Shown here: piece by piece, positions 1 to 8,431 of the stretch
Layout: each line of letters starts with the position of its first letter
Numbering within the stretch: the first letter of the stretch is position 1
DNA from: a virus
Length of the DNA: 64,000 nucleotides
IMG/VR virus record: IMGVR_UViG_3300032285_001268
Span: 121,263 to 185,262 of that record
Direction: 5' to 3' (one strand)
The notes under the pieces: generated by a model
Told to the model about the DNA's origin: nothing
Database searches by the model: none
Seen by the model: the letters and a program-made list of their open reading frames with translations, nothing else
Program-made: the position numbers and the translations under genes

Positions 1-1326
1 ACCTTTGAAGTACATGAATCGCTTAAATTCTTCGTCAAATACACCAGAAATTAATGCTTGTAGACGTTCACAATATTTGTTAAAACGTAGTTCTTGAATG
101 TAGGCTGTACCTACACGACCGTCATTAAAGTTACTTTGACTGTCGTCTTGTCCTGTTGGCAAGTAGCTACTAGGTATACGCAAACCACGGAATAACTTGT
201 TAGTAAAGTACTTCAAGTCATCAATTTCACCAATATTCTTACCGCCTTCTAGCATTGTCACATCGGAACCTTTGCCGTCTGCTGTCTTAGGGAAGAAGTA
301 GTCTTCATTAATGCTTAGAGGGTTGTATGCAGAGTCTATGACGTTCTGTCCGCCACCACTTTGTGACGGAATACGGCGTTGATGTATTTCGTTTTTAACA
401 CGTTCTACGAATGCCATAGCCAAGTGACTTGGCATGTTGCCCACGTCAATGTGGAACACACGACGTTCCGGAGCACGTTGTATGCGATAGATTAGAATCG
501 CATCTTCTAATAATTCTTTCTGCTTGTAAACTTTAAAGATGTTTTCAAGCAGACTGTTGCCAAATGGGAAGTTATTGTCCAGACCTTCTGATAAACTTAG
601 GTGTATCATATGTTCTGCGTCAATAGCACTTTCTTTTTCGCTTAGTCCAAATCTGCCTTGGCCGCTGTTGTAAGGTGTGCTGGCGCCGCCTACAAAGCTA
701 GACTGGCCAGCAGTTGCACCACCGCCACCTGCTGTACCGCCAGCATTATTTTTAGGATTAATATTTGTAGTAATCTGTGTTGCAACTAGACTTTCAAAGT
801 TTGGTGCTAGATTTTTAACGATATACTGCTCAGGTTTTTTACCTTCGCTTTCGTTTACAATAATTTTAACAATCTGTGTTGGGTCGATGTAAGACCACTT
901 TTGTGTTTCTGGATCACGAATAAAGAACGCATCACCGTATTTGAATGTGTTACGTACGATACGGAATATACGTGTGTCAAATTTCTGTAGTTTGTTCCAT
1001 TGCTGTAGATATTCGCTTAGGATTTTAACTTCTGCGTTTGTACCTTTACTGCGCCAATATGTTGTAAATGGACTCTTGCCATCTTTTAATTTTTGTGTGC
1101 AAAATTCTGCAAGGATGTCTAGTGCGGCGTTAACTTCTGGATCACTGTCCATTACTTCATACTGATTATAACGCTCAATACGATTGGGACTACCAGTATA
1201 TACGTCGGGAAGATAACTGCTGTAGTTTGTTCGCGCAGGTCCAGGACGGTTGCCCGTTCCAAAATTACCCGATGTGATTACAGAACCACTAACAGGTACA
1301 GGTGTAAAGAATTTTTTCCATGACAT
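1..1326 (-). CDS. 20: Portal vertex protein gp20 (C-terminal end outside window)
   Basis: T4 gp20-family portal, the ring at the special head vertex through which DNA is packaged and to which the tail joins. The minus strand is open for 442 codons from ATG at 1326 (MSWKKFFTPV) to the window edge, so the C-terminus is missing (T4 gp20 is about 520 residues). Family motifs are clear: RAPERRVFHIDVGN near residue 284 and LRIPSSYLP near residue 380. A glycine-rich insert at about residues 192-206 is presumably a loop. It lies 7 bases after the tape-measure-like gene on the same strand and is probably co-transcribed with it. No strong ribosome binding site is visible. Confidence 0.93.
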   Translation of the reverse strand, partial: MSWKKFFTPVPVSGSVITSGNFGTGNRPGPARTNYSSYLPDVYTGSPNRIERYNQYEVMDSDPEVNAALDILAEFCTQKLKDGKSPFTTYWRSKGTNAEVKILSEYLQQWNKLQKFDTRIFRIVRNTFKYGDAFFIRDPETQKWSYIDPTQIVKIIVNESEGKKPEQYIVKNLAPNFESLVATQITTNINPKNNAGGTAGGGGATAGQSSFVGGASTPYNSGQGRFGLSEKESAIDAEHMIHLSLSEGLDNNFPFGNSLLENIFKVYKQKELLEDAILIYRIQRAPERRVFHIDVGNMPSHLAMAFVERVKNEIHQRRIPSQSGGGQNVIDSAYNPLSINEDYFFPKTADGKGSDVTMLEGGKNIGEIDDLKYFTNKLFRGLRIPSSYLPTGQDDSQSNFNDGRVGTAYIQELRFNKYCERLQALISGVFDEEFKRFMYFKG

Positions 1327-1333
1327 ATATGTT

Positions 1334-3526
1334 TTAGCCTAATCTATTACCGCCGGATTGAACAGCTGACGCTAGTTTTTCACTATAGCTGGCTGTTTGT
1401 TCCATCCAATGAACAGCCATGCTCATAGTCTTATTTAACATAGTTATACCCTCACTCATATCTTTTTGTAGATTAGTTTCGTCTACAGAAGATGAAGTTG
1501 TCTGCGGTTTTGGCTGTTCAAATACCGTTGGCTGTTGTGGAATTTCTTGTCTAATATCTGCACCATTTGGAGGATTAAAGTCAATAGATGGAGGCATAAA
1601 GTTAGGCATTGACCTGCCCATTGTTTCAAGATTACCAAACATCTGTTGGAACGGTCCGAACATAGTCTTAATGTCTGGTAACTCTGTACCAGCATTAAAT
1701 TTAGGAAATGTCTTAAACTGCTTTTCAAGTTCTGGTGCTATTCTATCAACATTTCCTGCAAAGTCATTGCCAAAGTTAGACATCTGGCCCATCATACGCT
1801 GTGTCTGTGGATTACCTATAATGTCTTTGAACATCTCTGGAAACTTGGCCAATTGATCTCTAACGAACTCGCCACGCTGTCCAAACGGAACCGTAGCTTC
1901 CGCTTCACCTGCTTTTTCGTTAACTTGAATAATACGACCTTTAGGACCAGCAAACCAATCACCCCAGATAGCTTTAGAACCAAACTCTTCTCGTTCTGGC
2001 TGTCCCCATGTCTGCCCACCACCAGTTGGTGTATTGCTACGTCCAGTCACGTTTGGAACCAACGATTGTATATTTGATGCAAGGCCTTGTGTTGTACGAA
2101 TGCCTGTTAATGCTCTGTTAAACTTAGCTAGATTGCCGCCAGCAGATCCGACTTCATCATTCATTTTCTTTAATTCGTTAGCAGCCATAGATCCCATTAG
2201 CTTGCCCATACGATCTGCGCCACGGATCGCTTCTGCTAGTTCTGCTCCAGGTAAAGGTTTACCGTCTGGTCCCTTTCCTTGTGTGTCTCTTTCAACTTTT
2301 TTTCTTAAACTTAATTCTGCACTTTCAAAGCTAACACGATCAGATGTTAGAGCTTGTAATCGTTTTTGTTCAGCTTCTACCGCTCTAGTATAAGTTACTA
2401 CACCTGAATATACAGCTTTAACTTCAGCTTCATCGCTGTTGGCCACACGTTGCCTATACTGGCTATTGTTCATAGCCTTAGCCAGCTCAGTCCTATCCAT
2501 CTCTAAGCGTCTTTGTGCTATTTCAATACGTTGTTGATCACCGGCTTTTGATGCGGCTTCTAATTCTGCAAAAGAATTTTGCAGTCTGCTGACTACTGCT
2601 GTAGGTAATGCACCTGCTATTGCATTTGCGGCTTCACTGCGGATCGGTCCTGATGCTAGTTCTCCGATAAAGTTTGTTACAGCATCGCCCATAGTTGAAA
2701 ATTTCTGAACAGCCGAAGTAGCTTGTCGCTGATATTCTTCGCCTTTTTCTGCAATACCTGCATCAACTTCTGCTTTGTCTAGAACACGCTTAGTAGCTTC
2801 CATTTGCGATTCTTTACTCTTACCAGTTATCTTAGCAAGCTCGTCCATTTGCAGGGCTAGTCCAGCGGCACTGGCTATCATTCTCTGCTTAGACTCAGCA
2901 TCAACTTTTGAAAATCCTCTAGAGTTATAGTTGGCTAGTAGTGTAGCTTCTGCCATTTCTCTAGTACTAACACCTGCTTTACCTAGTTCAATACCGATGT
3001 CACTGTTGACTACTTGTTGTGTTATATCCAACCATGCCTTAGCTGATCGGTTAACACCACCTGCTAAACCAACAAGCGAGCTAGAATTGTATTTGATTAG
3101 TTGTTCAAACTCAGGAAGTGTCAGCTGTGCGCCTTTGATTGCCTTGTTGGCTGCCCCTAGGTCATTACTAAAATTTAATCCTACAGCACTAGTACGTCGA
3201 AGCGTTTGATCAACATCACTGACAGCATCAATCATGTCTTTTATACCAAGACCTGCAAGTCGTCCAACCATGCCAAAATTATCAAGCGGCATTGCTAGTA
3301 ATTTTGCAATATCAGCGGCACTGGCAGTGCCTTTGATAATATTCATGCCGGCGCCTTCAACATTTTTTACAAAACTTTCAACACCCTTAAACAGGGAATC
3401 TAAAAAGTTACCACTGTAGGTTGCTGTATCGCTACTGCCACGTAATGTTGCGCCTCCTGGAGAGCCGTTGCGGCTTGCTCGCATTTCATCAATCAGCGCA
3501 TCAATTTTTTGTTCTAGGCTGCTCAT
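1334..3526 (-). CDS. Putative tail tape measure protein
   Basis: 730 residues, mostly predicted helical, with Ala/Gly-rich hydrophobic stretches (about 60-115, 285-310) and long charged coiled-coil-like segments (about 310-450), ending in a Pro/Gln-rich tail. The region around residues 125-200 (LTLPEFEQLIKYNSSSL, then a sequence with an LG.A..ST..M pattern) resembles segments common in phage tape measure proteins. These set tail length and sit inside the tube. At about 1.5 angstrom per residue, 730 residues would span roughly 110 nm, close to a T4-like tail. The gp26-like chaperone gene starts 63 bases away in the opposite direction. A minor virion protein with a similar helical make-up is the main alternative. 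Confidence 0.6.
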   Translation of the reverse strand: MSSLEQKIDALIDEMRASRNGSPGGATLRGSSDTATYSGNFLDSLFKGVESFVKNVEGAGMNIIKGTASAADIAKLLAMPLDNFGMVGRLAGLGIKDMIDAVSDVDQTLRRTSAVGLNFSNDLGAANKAIKGAQLTLPEFEQLIKYNSSSLVGLAGGVNRSAKAWLDITQQVVNSDIGIELGKAGVSTREMAEATLLANYNSRGFSKVDAESKQRMIASAAGLALQMDELAKITGKSKESQMEATKRVLDKAEVDAGIAEKGEEYQRQATSAVQKFSTMGDAVTNFIGELASGPIRSEAANAIAGALPTAVVSRLQNSFAELEAASKAGDQQRIEIAQRRLEMDRTELAKAMNNSQYRQRVANSDEAEVKAVYSGVVTYTRAVEAEQKRLQALTSDRVSFESAELSLRKKVERDTQGKGPDGKPLPGAELAEAIRGADRMGKLMGSMAANELKKMNDEVGSAGGNLAKFNRALTGIRTTQGLASNIQSLVPNVTGRSNTPTGGGQTWGQPEREEFGSKAIWGDWFAGPKGRIIQVNEKAGEAEATVPFGQRGEFVRDQLAKFPEMFKDIIGNPQTQRMMGQMSNFGNDFAGNVDRIAPELEKQFKTFPKFNAGTELPDIKTMFGPFQQMFGNLETMGRSMPNFMPPSIDFNPPNGADIRQEIPQQPTVFEQPKPQTTSSSVDETNLQKDMSEGITMLNKTMSMAVHWMEQTASYSEKLASAVQSGGNRLG

Positions 3527-3550
3527 TTATTTTTCCTGAAAAACTGCGTA

Positions 3551-3558
3551 TATAAATA
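3551..3558 (+). promoter_or_regulatory. T4-type late promoter (TATAAATA)
   Basis: Exact match to the T4 late promoter -10 element TATAAATA, 30 bases before the ATG at 3589, followed by a good ribosome binding site (GAGGTG, 3579-3584). gp55, the sigma factor that reads this element in T4, is encoded in this window. Confidence 0.75.
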
Positions 3559-3569
3559 CTGTTATATAA

Positions 3570-3577
3570 TATTTATC
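3570..3577 (-). promoter_or_regulatory. Probable late promoter (GATAAATA), divergent
   Basis: GATAAATA on the minus strand, 43 bases before the tape-measure-like start at 3526. With the plus-strand TATAAATA at 3551 it makes a compact divergent late promoter region. Confidence 0.5.
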
Positions 3578-3588
3578 CGAGGTGTGAA

Positions 3589-4413
3589 ATGGCAGAAAAT
3601 CCGTTAAAGCAGTATTTTAGGCAACCAAAAATCTACATTAGTTTGCCCAGCAAAGGTGTATACAACAAGATTGGCAGTATCCAAGGTGATCCTACAAACT
3701 TGCCAGTATTTGGTATGACCGGCATGGACGAAATCATGATGAAAACTCCAGATGCTCTAATGACAGGTGAAAGTACTGTAACAGTTATACAAAGCTGTTG
3801 TCCTAATATCAAAGACGCATGGGATGTTAATATTCTCGATACTGATTTGATATTTGCGGCCATACGTATAGCTACCTATGGTAACACCATGCCCATGGCC
3901 AACACCTGTAGCAAATGCAGTGAAACTACAGAATTCGATGTGGATTTGACCAAAATTATCGATCACTATTCATCACTGTCCTTTGACAATAAAATTGTAC
4001 TAGACAATCTAGCCATCAATCTGCACCCGTTAAATTTTAAACAAAGTACAGAATACAGTCTTAGAAACTTTGAAGTACAAAAGAAGCTACAACAGTCATC
4101 TACACTATCTGAAGAAGAACAGAAAGAGTTGATCACACAAATTTTCAAAGACATGGCCATAACACAGTTCAAGATGTTTTGCGACATCATTGAAAGTGTT
4201 GAAACTCCAACAGGTCTAGTCACTGAAAAAACATTCATTGCTGAATGGTTGGAAAACTGCGAAGGCATAGTCTATGACAAGATCAAAGATCATTTTGATC
4301 AAAATAGAGAGCGTATGAAAATCCCAGGACAAACTGTAACCTGTACAGCTTGTAAACATGAAGATGAAGTAGTTATTACGCTAGACCAAGCTGATTTTTT
4401 CGTCAACGCCTAA
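3589..4413 (+). CDS. gp26-like baseplate hub/tail assembly protein (zero-frame product)
   Basis: 274 residues resembling the T4 gp26-type baseplate assembly family, which acts in building the baseplate hub and is not a major virion component. It has two CxxC pairs, C107/C110 (CSKC) and C252/C255 (CTAC), likely forming one zinc ribbon. It starts at 3589 with GAGGTG upstream. The last codons run GAT TTT TTC, a perfect X-XXY-YYZ slippery heptamer, just before TAA. The -1 frame is open beyond it (see 4395-4634). A short product plus a -1 extended product next to a tape measure gene is the hallmark of tail assembly chaperones such as lambda gpG/gpGT. The family name is fairly secure; the chaperone role is inferred. 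Confidence 0.75.
   Translation: MAENPLKQYFRQPKIYISLPSKGVYNKIGSIQGDPTNLPVFGMTGMDEIMMKTPDALMTGESTVTVIQSCCPNIKDAWDVNILDTDLIFAAIRIATYGNTMPMANTCSKCSETTEFDVDLTKIIDHYSSLSFDNKIVLDNLAINLHPLNFKQSTEYSLRNFEVQKKLQQSSTLSEEEQKELITQIFKDMAITQFKMFCDIIESVETPTGLVTEKTFIAEWLENCEGIVYDKIKDHFDQNRERMKIPGQTVTCTACKHEDEVVITLDQADFFVNA
4395..4401 (+). promoter_or_regulatory. -1 ribosomal frameshift site (T TTT TTC)
   Basis: Slippery heptamer T TTT TTC in the correct phase of the zero frame (codons D269 GAT, F270 TTT, F271 TTC). A weak 5-bp stem (CTAAT 4410-4414 with ATTAG 4418-4422) begins 8 bases downstream. The zero frame stops at 4411, and the -1 frame is open from 4395 to TGA at 4632. Confidence 0.7.
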
Positions 4414-4634
4414 TTAGATTAGACGCCTCGGGTATTGAAGAATATCTAGTTGGGCTTGATAAAGAAGTTAGAGAAATTAAAAAAGAATTAGTTCAGTTAA
4501 GTTGGTATATGCGAGGCGGTGTAACAGTAAATGATTTACTGCATATCTACAGCTTTGACGATAGAGAAGCCATGTACGAAATTGTCAAAGGCAACTTTGA
4601 ACTAACCAAAAACTCAGGAATGCCTTTAATTTGA
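4395..4634 (+). CDS. -1 frameshift extension of the gp26-like protein (gp51/gpT-like)
   Basis: Open in the -1 frame and without any ATG, GTG or TTG start before the internal methionine of WYMRGG, so it can hardly be made alone. Frameshifting at 4395-4401 would join 271 residues of the gp26-like protein to 77 new residues, about 348 in all. The extension is charged and helical (EVREIKKELVQLSWYM), followed by RGGVTVNDLLHIYSFDD. This is the size and character of the second tail-assembly-chaperone domain, thought to recruit the tape measure protein. T4 has a separate gene 51 next to 26; this may be the fused equivalent. The stop overlaps the end of the convergent gene at 4626 by 9 bases. Confidence 0.65.
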   Translation, partial: FFRQRLIRLDASGIEEYLVGLDKEVREIKKELVQLSWYMRGGVTVNDLLHIYSFDDREAMYEIVKGNFELTKNSGMPLI

Positions 4635-5459
4635 TCTGCTGATATTCCAAGGATTATCAGCTGTGGGATTGGCCCGTAATCCCGGAACTCCTAAACTGGT
4701 ATTAGGCGAAGGCTGTGCTCCGCTACCTGATAGAGCATTTCTTTCACTACCGCTGCCGGCATCTGCTGATCCTGGTTTACCAGCATTGGGATCTTTAGGA
4801 TTGTACTTGTCCGGATCTATATCAAACTTATAGCCAGTGGCTTTGGTAATATAACTCTTAAGCTCATCCCATAGATTTAACACAGGTGTTGCTAGCCAGT
4901 CAGCGGCCAAGCCTGTGATAGAATCCTCAGCACCTACTGCTAAGATTGTGGCAAAGAACTTTTTACCACTAGGACTGTTTAACCACTGCATGACAGCGCC
5001 TTGGATAGCCATGTTGCCCGTGGTGATCAACTCACCAAACTGGATCAGGCTGTTCCATTTTTTAAATTTACCAAACTCTCTACATACCCAAGCTAGTTTG
5101 CCAAACGGTATGCGCAGAGCCCATGTGGCTATTAGCAAGCCCACGCTGTATTCTAGTTTCCAAAATTCAGCTTGGCGATTCTTTTTAAACTGTTCTAGAC
5201 TAATGTTCTTTTTATCTAATTCATCTTTCCAGTGCATGACTGCATCGCTGTACTCAGAAATAGGACTAGTGAATTCATAACCGATAACCAACCACCATAC
5301 ACCATTGCGTAGAATAACAGAAGGTGCTTTGGCACCTTTTGAATTCCAAGCGGGTTTTTCTACAGGTGTTTCAGGGCCTGTGCTAGGTGTTTTTGTCTTA
5401 GGCGATTTAAACTTAAACCACTTGCCTTCGCTAACAGAGATGATATCATAGACTTTCAT
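4626..5459 (-). CDS. Unknown phage protein with hydrophobic middle and low-complexity tail
   Basis: 277 residues that I do not recognise. The N-terminus MKVYDIIS is a style often seen in T4-like phage head or internal proteins. Residues about 100-200 are moderately hydrophobic and Trp-rich (VGLLIATWALRIPFGKLAW), possibly membrane-associated or packed helices. Residues 220-277 are a Pro/Gly/Ser/Asn-rich tail. There is no Shine-Dalgarno sequence before ATG 5459. Instead GATAAATA sits only 5 bases upstream, which is unusual. It follows a 480-base non-coding stretch and converges on the frameshift gene. Confidence 0.7.
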   Translation of the reverse strand: MKVYDIISVSEGKWFKFKSPKTKTPSTGPETPVEKPAWNSKGAKAPSVILRNGVWWLVIGYEFTSPISEYSDAVMHWKDELDKKNISLEQFKKNRQAEFWKLEYSVGLLIATWALRIPFGKLAWVCREFGKFKKWNSLIQFGELITTGNMAIQGAVMQWLNSPSGKKFFATILAVGAEDSITGLAADWLATPVLNLWDELKSYITKATGYKFDIDPDKYNPKDPNAGKPGSADAGSGSERNALSGSGAQPSPNTSLGVPGLRANPTADNPWNISRSN

Positions 5460-5939
5460 AATGATATTTATCTAGTGTTAAAAGAAGAACTTGCGTTCTT
5501 CTGTGTTTTCGCTTGCCGCTCAAACACATTTCTTTCTTTCTAATCTTTAAGAACTATCAAGTGCGAAGCACTTAGATATTATCTAGATTGTTCAGTCACA
5601 CTTTGCCCAAGCAGGGCAAAATATGGACATTATCTGAGTTGAACATGTACACAGTAGCAATATGGCGTTGCAGAGGCGGTCATCCGGTACCTCGAGCCAA
5701 GTCTTTATATGACGGCAATTAGTGGGCATTCGCTACCATGCACACTAATCCAGGGTTTTTCTCCCTTCTTTTAGCCTTGAAATTCGTTGCTTGCAGTTTA
5801 AACCGGTTATAGGCATATCCGATCCGCGTCCTGTTAAGGATAGTAAACTGGTACTCTGCGCCAAGCAGAGCTTCCGTACCGCCACACATCAGAGCGGATT
5901 TAGGGCACTTTAACTGCGCCAGTGCGGGCTTATTTGGCG
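5460..5939. other. 480-base non-coding region rich in inverted repeats (candidate structured RNA)
   Basis: The only stretch above 300 bases without a gene. Perfect stems: AGAAGAAC/GTTCTTCT at 5483-5502 (4-base loop; GCAA on the minus strand); GTGTTT/AAACAC 5503-5527; AAGTGC/GCACTT 5559-5573; TTTGCCC/GGGCAAA 5602-5620; TTAGTG/CACTAA 5719-5748 with inner GCAT/ATGC; CAGTTTA/TAAACTG 5794-5850 enclosing TATCC/GGATA 5816-5842; CTCTGC/GCAGAG 5854-5870 flanked by GGTA/TACC; GCACT/AGTGC 5905-5925. The genes on both sides are on the minus strand, so a minus-strand RNA is more likely. By eye it is not a tRNA, tmRNA or group I/II intron. It could be a regulatory RNA, a processed leader or a decayed mobile element. 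Confidence 0.5.
5465..5472 (-). promoter_or_regulatory. GATAAATA element abutting a start codon
   Basis: The minus-strand GATAAATA matches the late-promoter pattern but ends only 5 bases before the ATG at 5459. If used, the transcript would start at or inside the codon (leaderless). It may equally be chance in AT-rich DNA. Confidence 0.3.
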
Positions 5940-6383
5940 TTATTTTGCCTTGTTTTCTTGAAGTTTCTTTATGTGTGAACCATGTACACGCACTTGAATA
6001 TGACCGTTATAATAGTCATCAGATTCAAGAACGCGGCGTGCAAACTGCTCACGAGCCTCGATGTAACTGCATTCTGCCTTACTGGTGCAATAAAATAGTA
6101 TTTCTCTACGGAAGTTTTCAGCGCCTGTTGCTTGGATGTCTCGGGTAAGTTCCGGGCTTGAACCATAGTATTCACGCCAGTCACTATCAATCTTTGACTT
6201 AATTTTCTTCTTTTTCTTTGTGCCGTTCTTTTGTTTAACAACTCTGTAGGTAGTTTTGCTAAACTTTGCCAGTTTTTTGCCTATGTATTTGCGCTGATTG
6301 GTTGTGTTAGTGATGATATAAACGAAGCCTATACATTCTTCGGGTAAGGTTTCCACTAGTTGATTTTGATAGTACCAAGACAT
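5940..6383 (-). CDS. GIY-YIG family endonuclease-like protein
   Basis: 147 residues starting at ATG 6383; a TTG at 6386 is less likely. Motifs of the GIY-YIG nuclease fold appear in order: GFVYIITN near residue 18 (the GIY strand), RKYIGKK near residue 30 (the YIG strand), DWREYYGSS in the middle, then RREIL and a glutamate in the YIEAREQF helix. These are single-domain DNA-cutting enzymes of the kind that T4-like phages carry as free-standing homing endonucleases. A long lysine-rich insert (KKKKKIKSK) follows the first motif. The gene sits right next to the structured non-coding region. Confidence 0.8.
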   Translation of the reverse strand: MSWYYQNQLVETLPEECIGFVYIITNTTNQRKYIGKKLAKFSKTTYRVVKQKNGTKKKKKIKSKIDSDWREYYGSSPELTRDIQATGAENFRREILFYCTSKAECSYIEAREQFARRVLESDDYYNGHIQVRVHGSHIKKLQENKAK

Positions 6384-6401
6384 CAACTATGTAGCAGATC
6401 C

Positions 6402-6653
6402 CTAGTTCCCAGTGCCTTTCTTTTGAGCCTTTCTTTTTAGTTTACGTTCTAATAACTGTTGATCCTTGTCCCGCTGCCACAAGAGTATTTCTTTGCGGCG
6501 CTTGAGACACAGATGTTTTATTTCATTTAGGCAGTTGCGCACCCGTATGCTACTGGCCTTGCTGGCATCCGCCTGCCAAGTTTGATTTTCGTTAAAGTAC
6601 TGACGGAATACACGCATGAGTTCCTGATGCAGTTCTTCATCTTGCGGGTACAT
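6402..6653 (-). CDS. Small basic protein, unknown
   Basis: 83 residues, helical and charged, with a strongly basic C-terminus (RKLKRKAQKK) and a central SSIRVRNCLNEIKHLC segment. The start codon overlaps the gene 46 stop (TAATG), which implies translational coupling. The position behind recombination gene 46 and the basic character would suit a nucleic-acid-binding accessory protein, but that is inference. Confidence 0.75.
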   Translation of the reverse strand: MYPQDEELHQELMRVFRQYFNENQTWQADASKASSIRVRNCLNEIKHLCLKRRKEILLWQRDKDQQLLERKLKRKAQKKGTGN

Positions 6654-8431
6654 TAGTCAGTGATCTCCAAGTCTGTAGCATAGCTGGTAAAGCCATTTTC
6701 CTTGATAACCTTCAAGACATTGTTGACACGACCAATGAGTTCGTCCTTGTGCGATATCAAGAATATGTTTTTCTTGCGTTCACGGGCTATTTTCTTAAGC
6801 ACAGCCAAGGCCGACTCAACACCTGACGCATCGAGACCGTTATCGATCAGCTCGTCAACAAACAACAGGTTAATGCCCTGATACAGGCTTTCCCATACAT
6901 CACGGAAAGCCCAGCTCAAGCCCAAGATAAGACGATTACGCTCTCCTCGACTTAGATTATCGAAATCTAAGTCTTGCCCTAGCTGTGTGATTTCCACAGT
7001 CAAGTCGTTTTTAAACACCACTGAGTGCGGCAAGCCCATGCGATCTAGATAATAGGTCAGACGGTTATTCAAATAGGCTAGGTTTTGATCTATGATCTTC
7101 TTGCGTATAAAGCTATCTTTTGATGTCAACAGCTTGAGCAGGAACTCTTGATGCTCTTTGAGTGTAGTAAGCGCATTGACATGATCCCAGGTAATTTCTA
7201 CCATGGCGCTGTTTTTCAGCTCGTCAATCTGTTCCTGATAGGGATCAGCTTCGCCAGCTTTGATAGTTAGATTGGTTTCTAGTGTGCTTAGATTGTTCTG
7301 ATGCTTGAGTGCCTGTTCAACTGTGTCATAATAGGGATTGGGACGCTTGACCAACTCGCCTACAGTATTGATTTCTGCAAGTATCTTGGCCAGATCAGTG
7401 GCAACCTTGTCGTGATAGGTCTGTGCTTCTGCTAGATGCCTAGTGGCTTCAGCACTCATTTCTTCGTGTTTGTGATCATGCAGTTCTTGTTCACAAGCGT
7501 GACACTTTTTATCCTGCAACTTAGCAAGCTCGCCAGCGTACTTTTTTACGCTTCGCTCCGCTTGCGCTATCGCGCTATCTAACGTAGCCCGCTCCTTATT
7601 CAGGCTTTTCAGCTTCGCTGCCTTCTCGTCATAAACTTTGAGCTCCGCATGCTTCGCAAGCTCAGCTTCAATATCTACGCTTTCTAATTCTATGATGGCA
7701 CGACCGATTTTTTCTAATTCTGTTTCGTGCTGTACATTCCATGCGCTTTGTTTAGTAGTTAAACTGTCAATGCTCTTTTGAATACCTTCGTTACTGCGTT
7801 TAGCGGCTTCGATGCTGGCACTTTCTCGAGTAATATCATCTTTAGTTTCACGAATAAGCTCTTTGAGTGTTTCTGCTTTTTCACTTAGTAAGGTAATGCC
7901 CAACAACTGCTCAATAATAACACGTTGATCACCTGCCTTCATGCTTAAGAATGGCTCAGTGTAGGTATTAAGAGCTACAATATGCTTAAACATATCATGA
8001 CTCATACCTAGCAAGTCATCTAAATCCTTTTGCGTTTCACGCATGTCGCCTTGACTATCATCAGTTTCTTCACCTGACTGTTCAATGTCATTGACAAAAA
8101 ACTGCATGACTGTAGGTTTGCGCCCACGCTCGATACGATAATCAATGCCGTCTTTTTCAAACGACAGCGTAACTAACATGTTCTTATTGTTAATCTTATT
8201 GATTAAGTTGTCTTTTTTAATGTTAGTGAGTGCAGTACCAAATAAAGCAAAACTTAGTGCGTTAACAATGGTAGTTTTACCCGTACCGTTACGGCTACCA
8301 CTATCATCTCCACCTTGGTCTAAGTTTTCGCCCAGCACAAGTGTAAGGTTTTCTTTGTTAAAATGCACAGCCTGAGTTTGGTTACCCACACTCATAAAAT
8401 TCTTAACTGTTAATTCTTTAATCTTTATCAT
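6653..8431 (-). CDS. 46: Recombination endonuclease subunit gp46 (Rad50/SbcC-like ATPase)
   Basis: 592 residues. ABC-type ATPase with coiled-coil arms that works with gp47 to resect DNA ends for recombination-dependent replication. Walker A is GTGKTT at residues 50-54, preceded by the T4-type insert GENLDQGGDDSGSRN. The coiled coils are interrupted by a zinc-hook CHAC near residue 310. Near the C-terminus are the ABC signature LSRGERNR and Walker B LLFVDE. The start codon overlaps the gp47 stop (ATGA, 8428-8431), so the two are translated together. Confidence 0.95.
   Translation of the reverse strand: MIKIKELTVKNFMSVGNQTQAVHFNKENLTLVLGENLDQGGDDSGSRNGTGKTTIVNALSFALFGTALTNIKKDNLINKINNKNMLVTLSFEKDGIDYRIERGRKPTVMQFFVNDIEQSGEETDDSQGDMRETQKDLDDLLGMSHDMFKHIVALNTYTEPFLSMKAGDQRVIIEQLLGITLLSEKAETLKELIRETKDDITRESASIEAAKRSNEGIQKSIDSLTTKQSAWNVQHETELEKIGRAIIELESVDIEAELAKHAELKVYDEKAAKLKSLNKERATLDSAIAQAERSVKKYAGELAKLQDKKCHACEQELHDHKHEEMSAEATRHLAEAQTYHDKVATDLAKILAEINTVGELVKRPNPYYDTVEQALKHQNNLSTLETNLTIKAGEADPYQEQIDELKNSAMVEITWDHVNALTTLKEHQEFLLKLLTSKDSFIRKKIIDQNLAYLNNRLTYYLDRMGLPHSVVFKNDLTVEITQLGQDLDFDNLSRGERNRLILGLSWAFRDVWESLYQGINLLFVDELIDNGLDASGVESALAVLKKIARERKKNIFLISHKDELIGRVNNVLKVIKENGFTSYATDLEITD

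Noticed and set aside
5600-5900. tRNA or tmRNA genes in the non-coding stretch
   Set aside because: No cloverleaf with a T-arm GTTCGAATC-type sequence or matching acceptor stem on either strand.
5460-6400. Group I or II intron carrying the GIY-YIG nuclease
   Set aside because: I could not find the conserved P7/R-S core pairing or a domain V-like hairpin, and the flanking genes appear complete.
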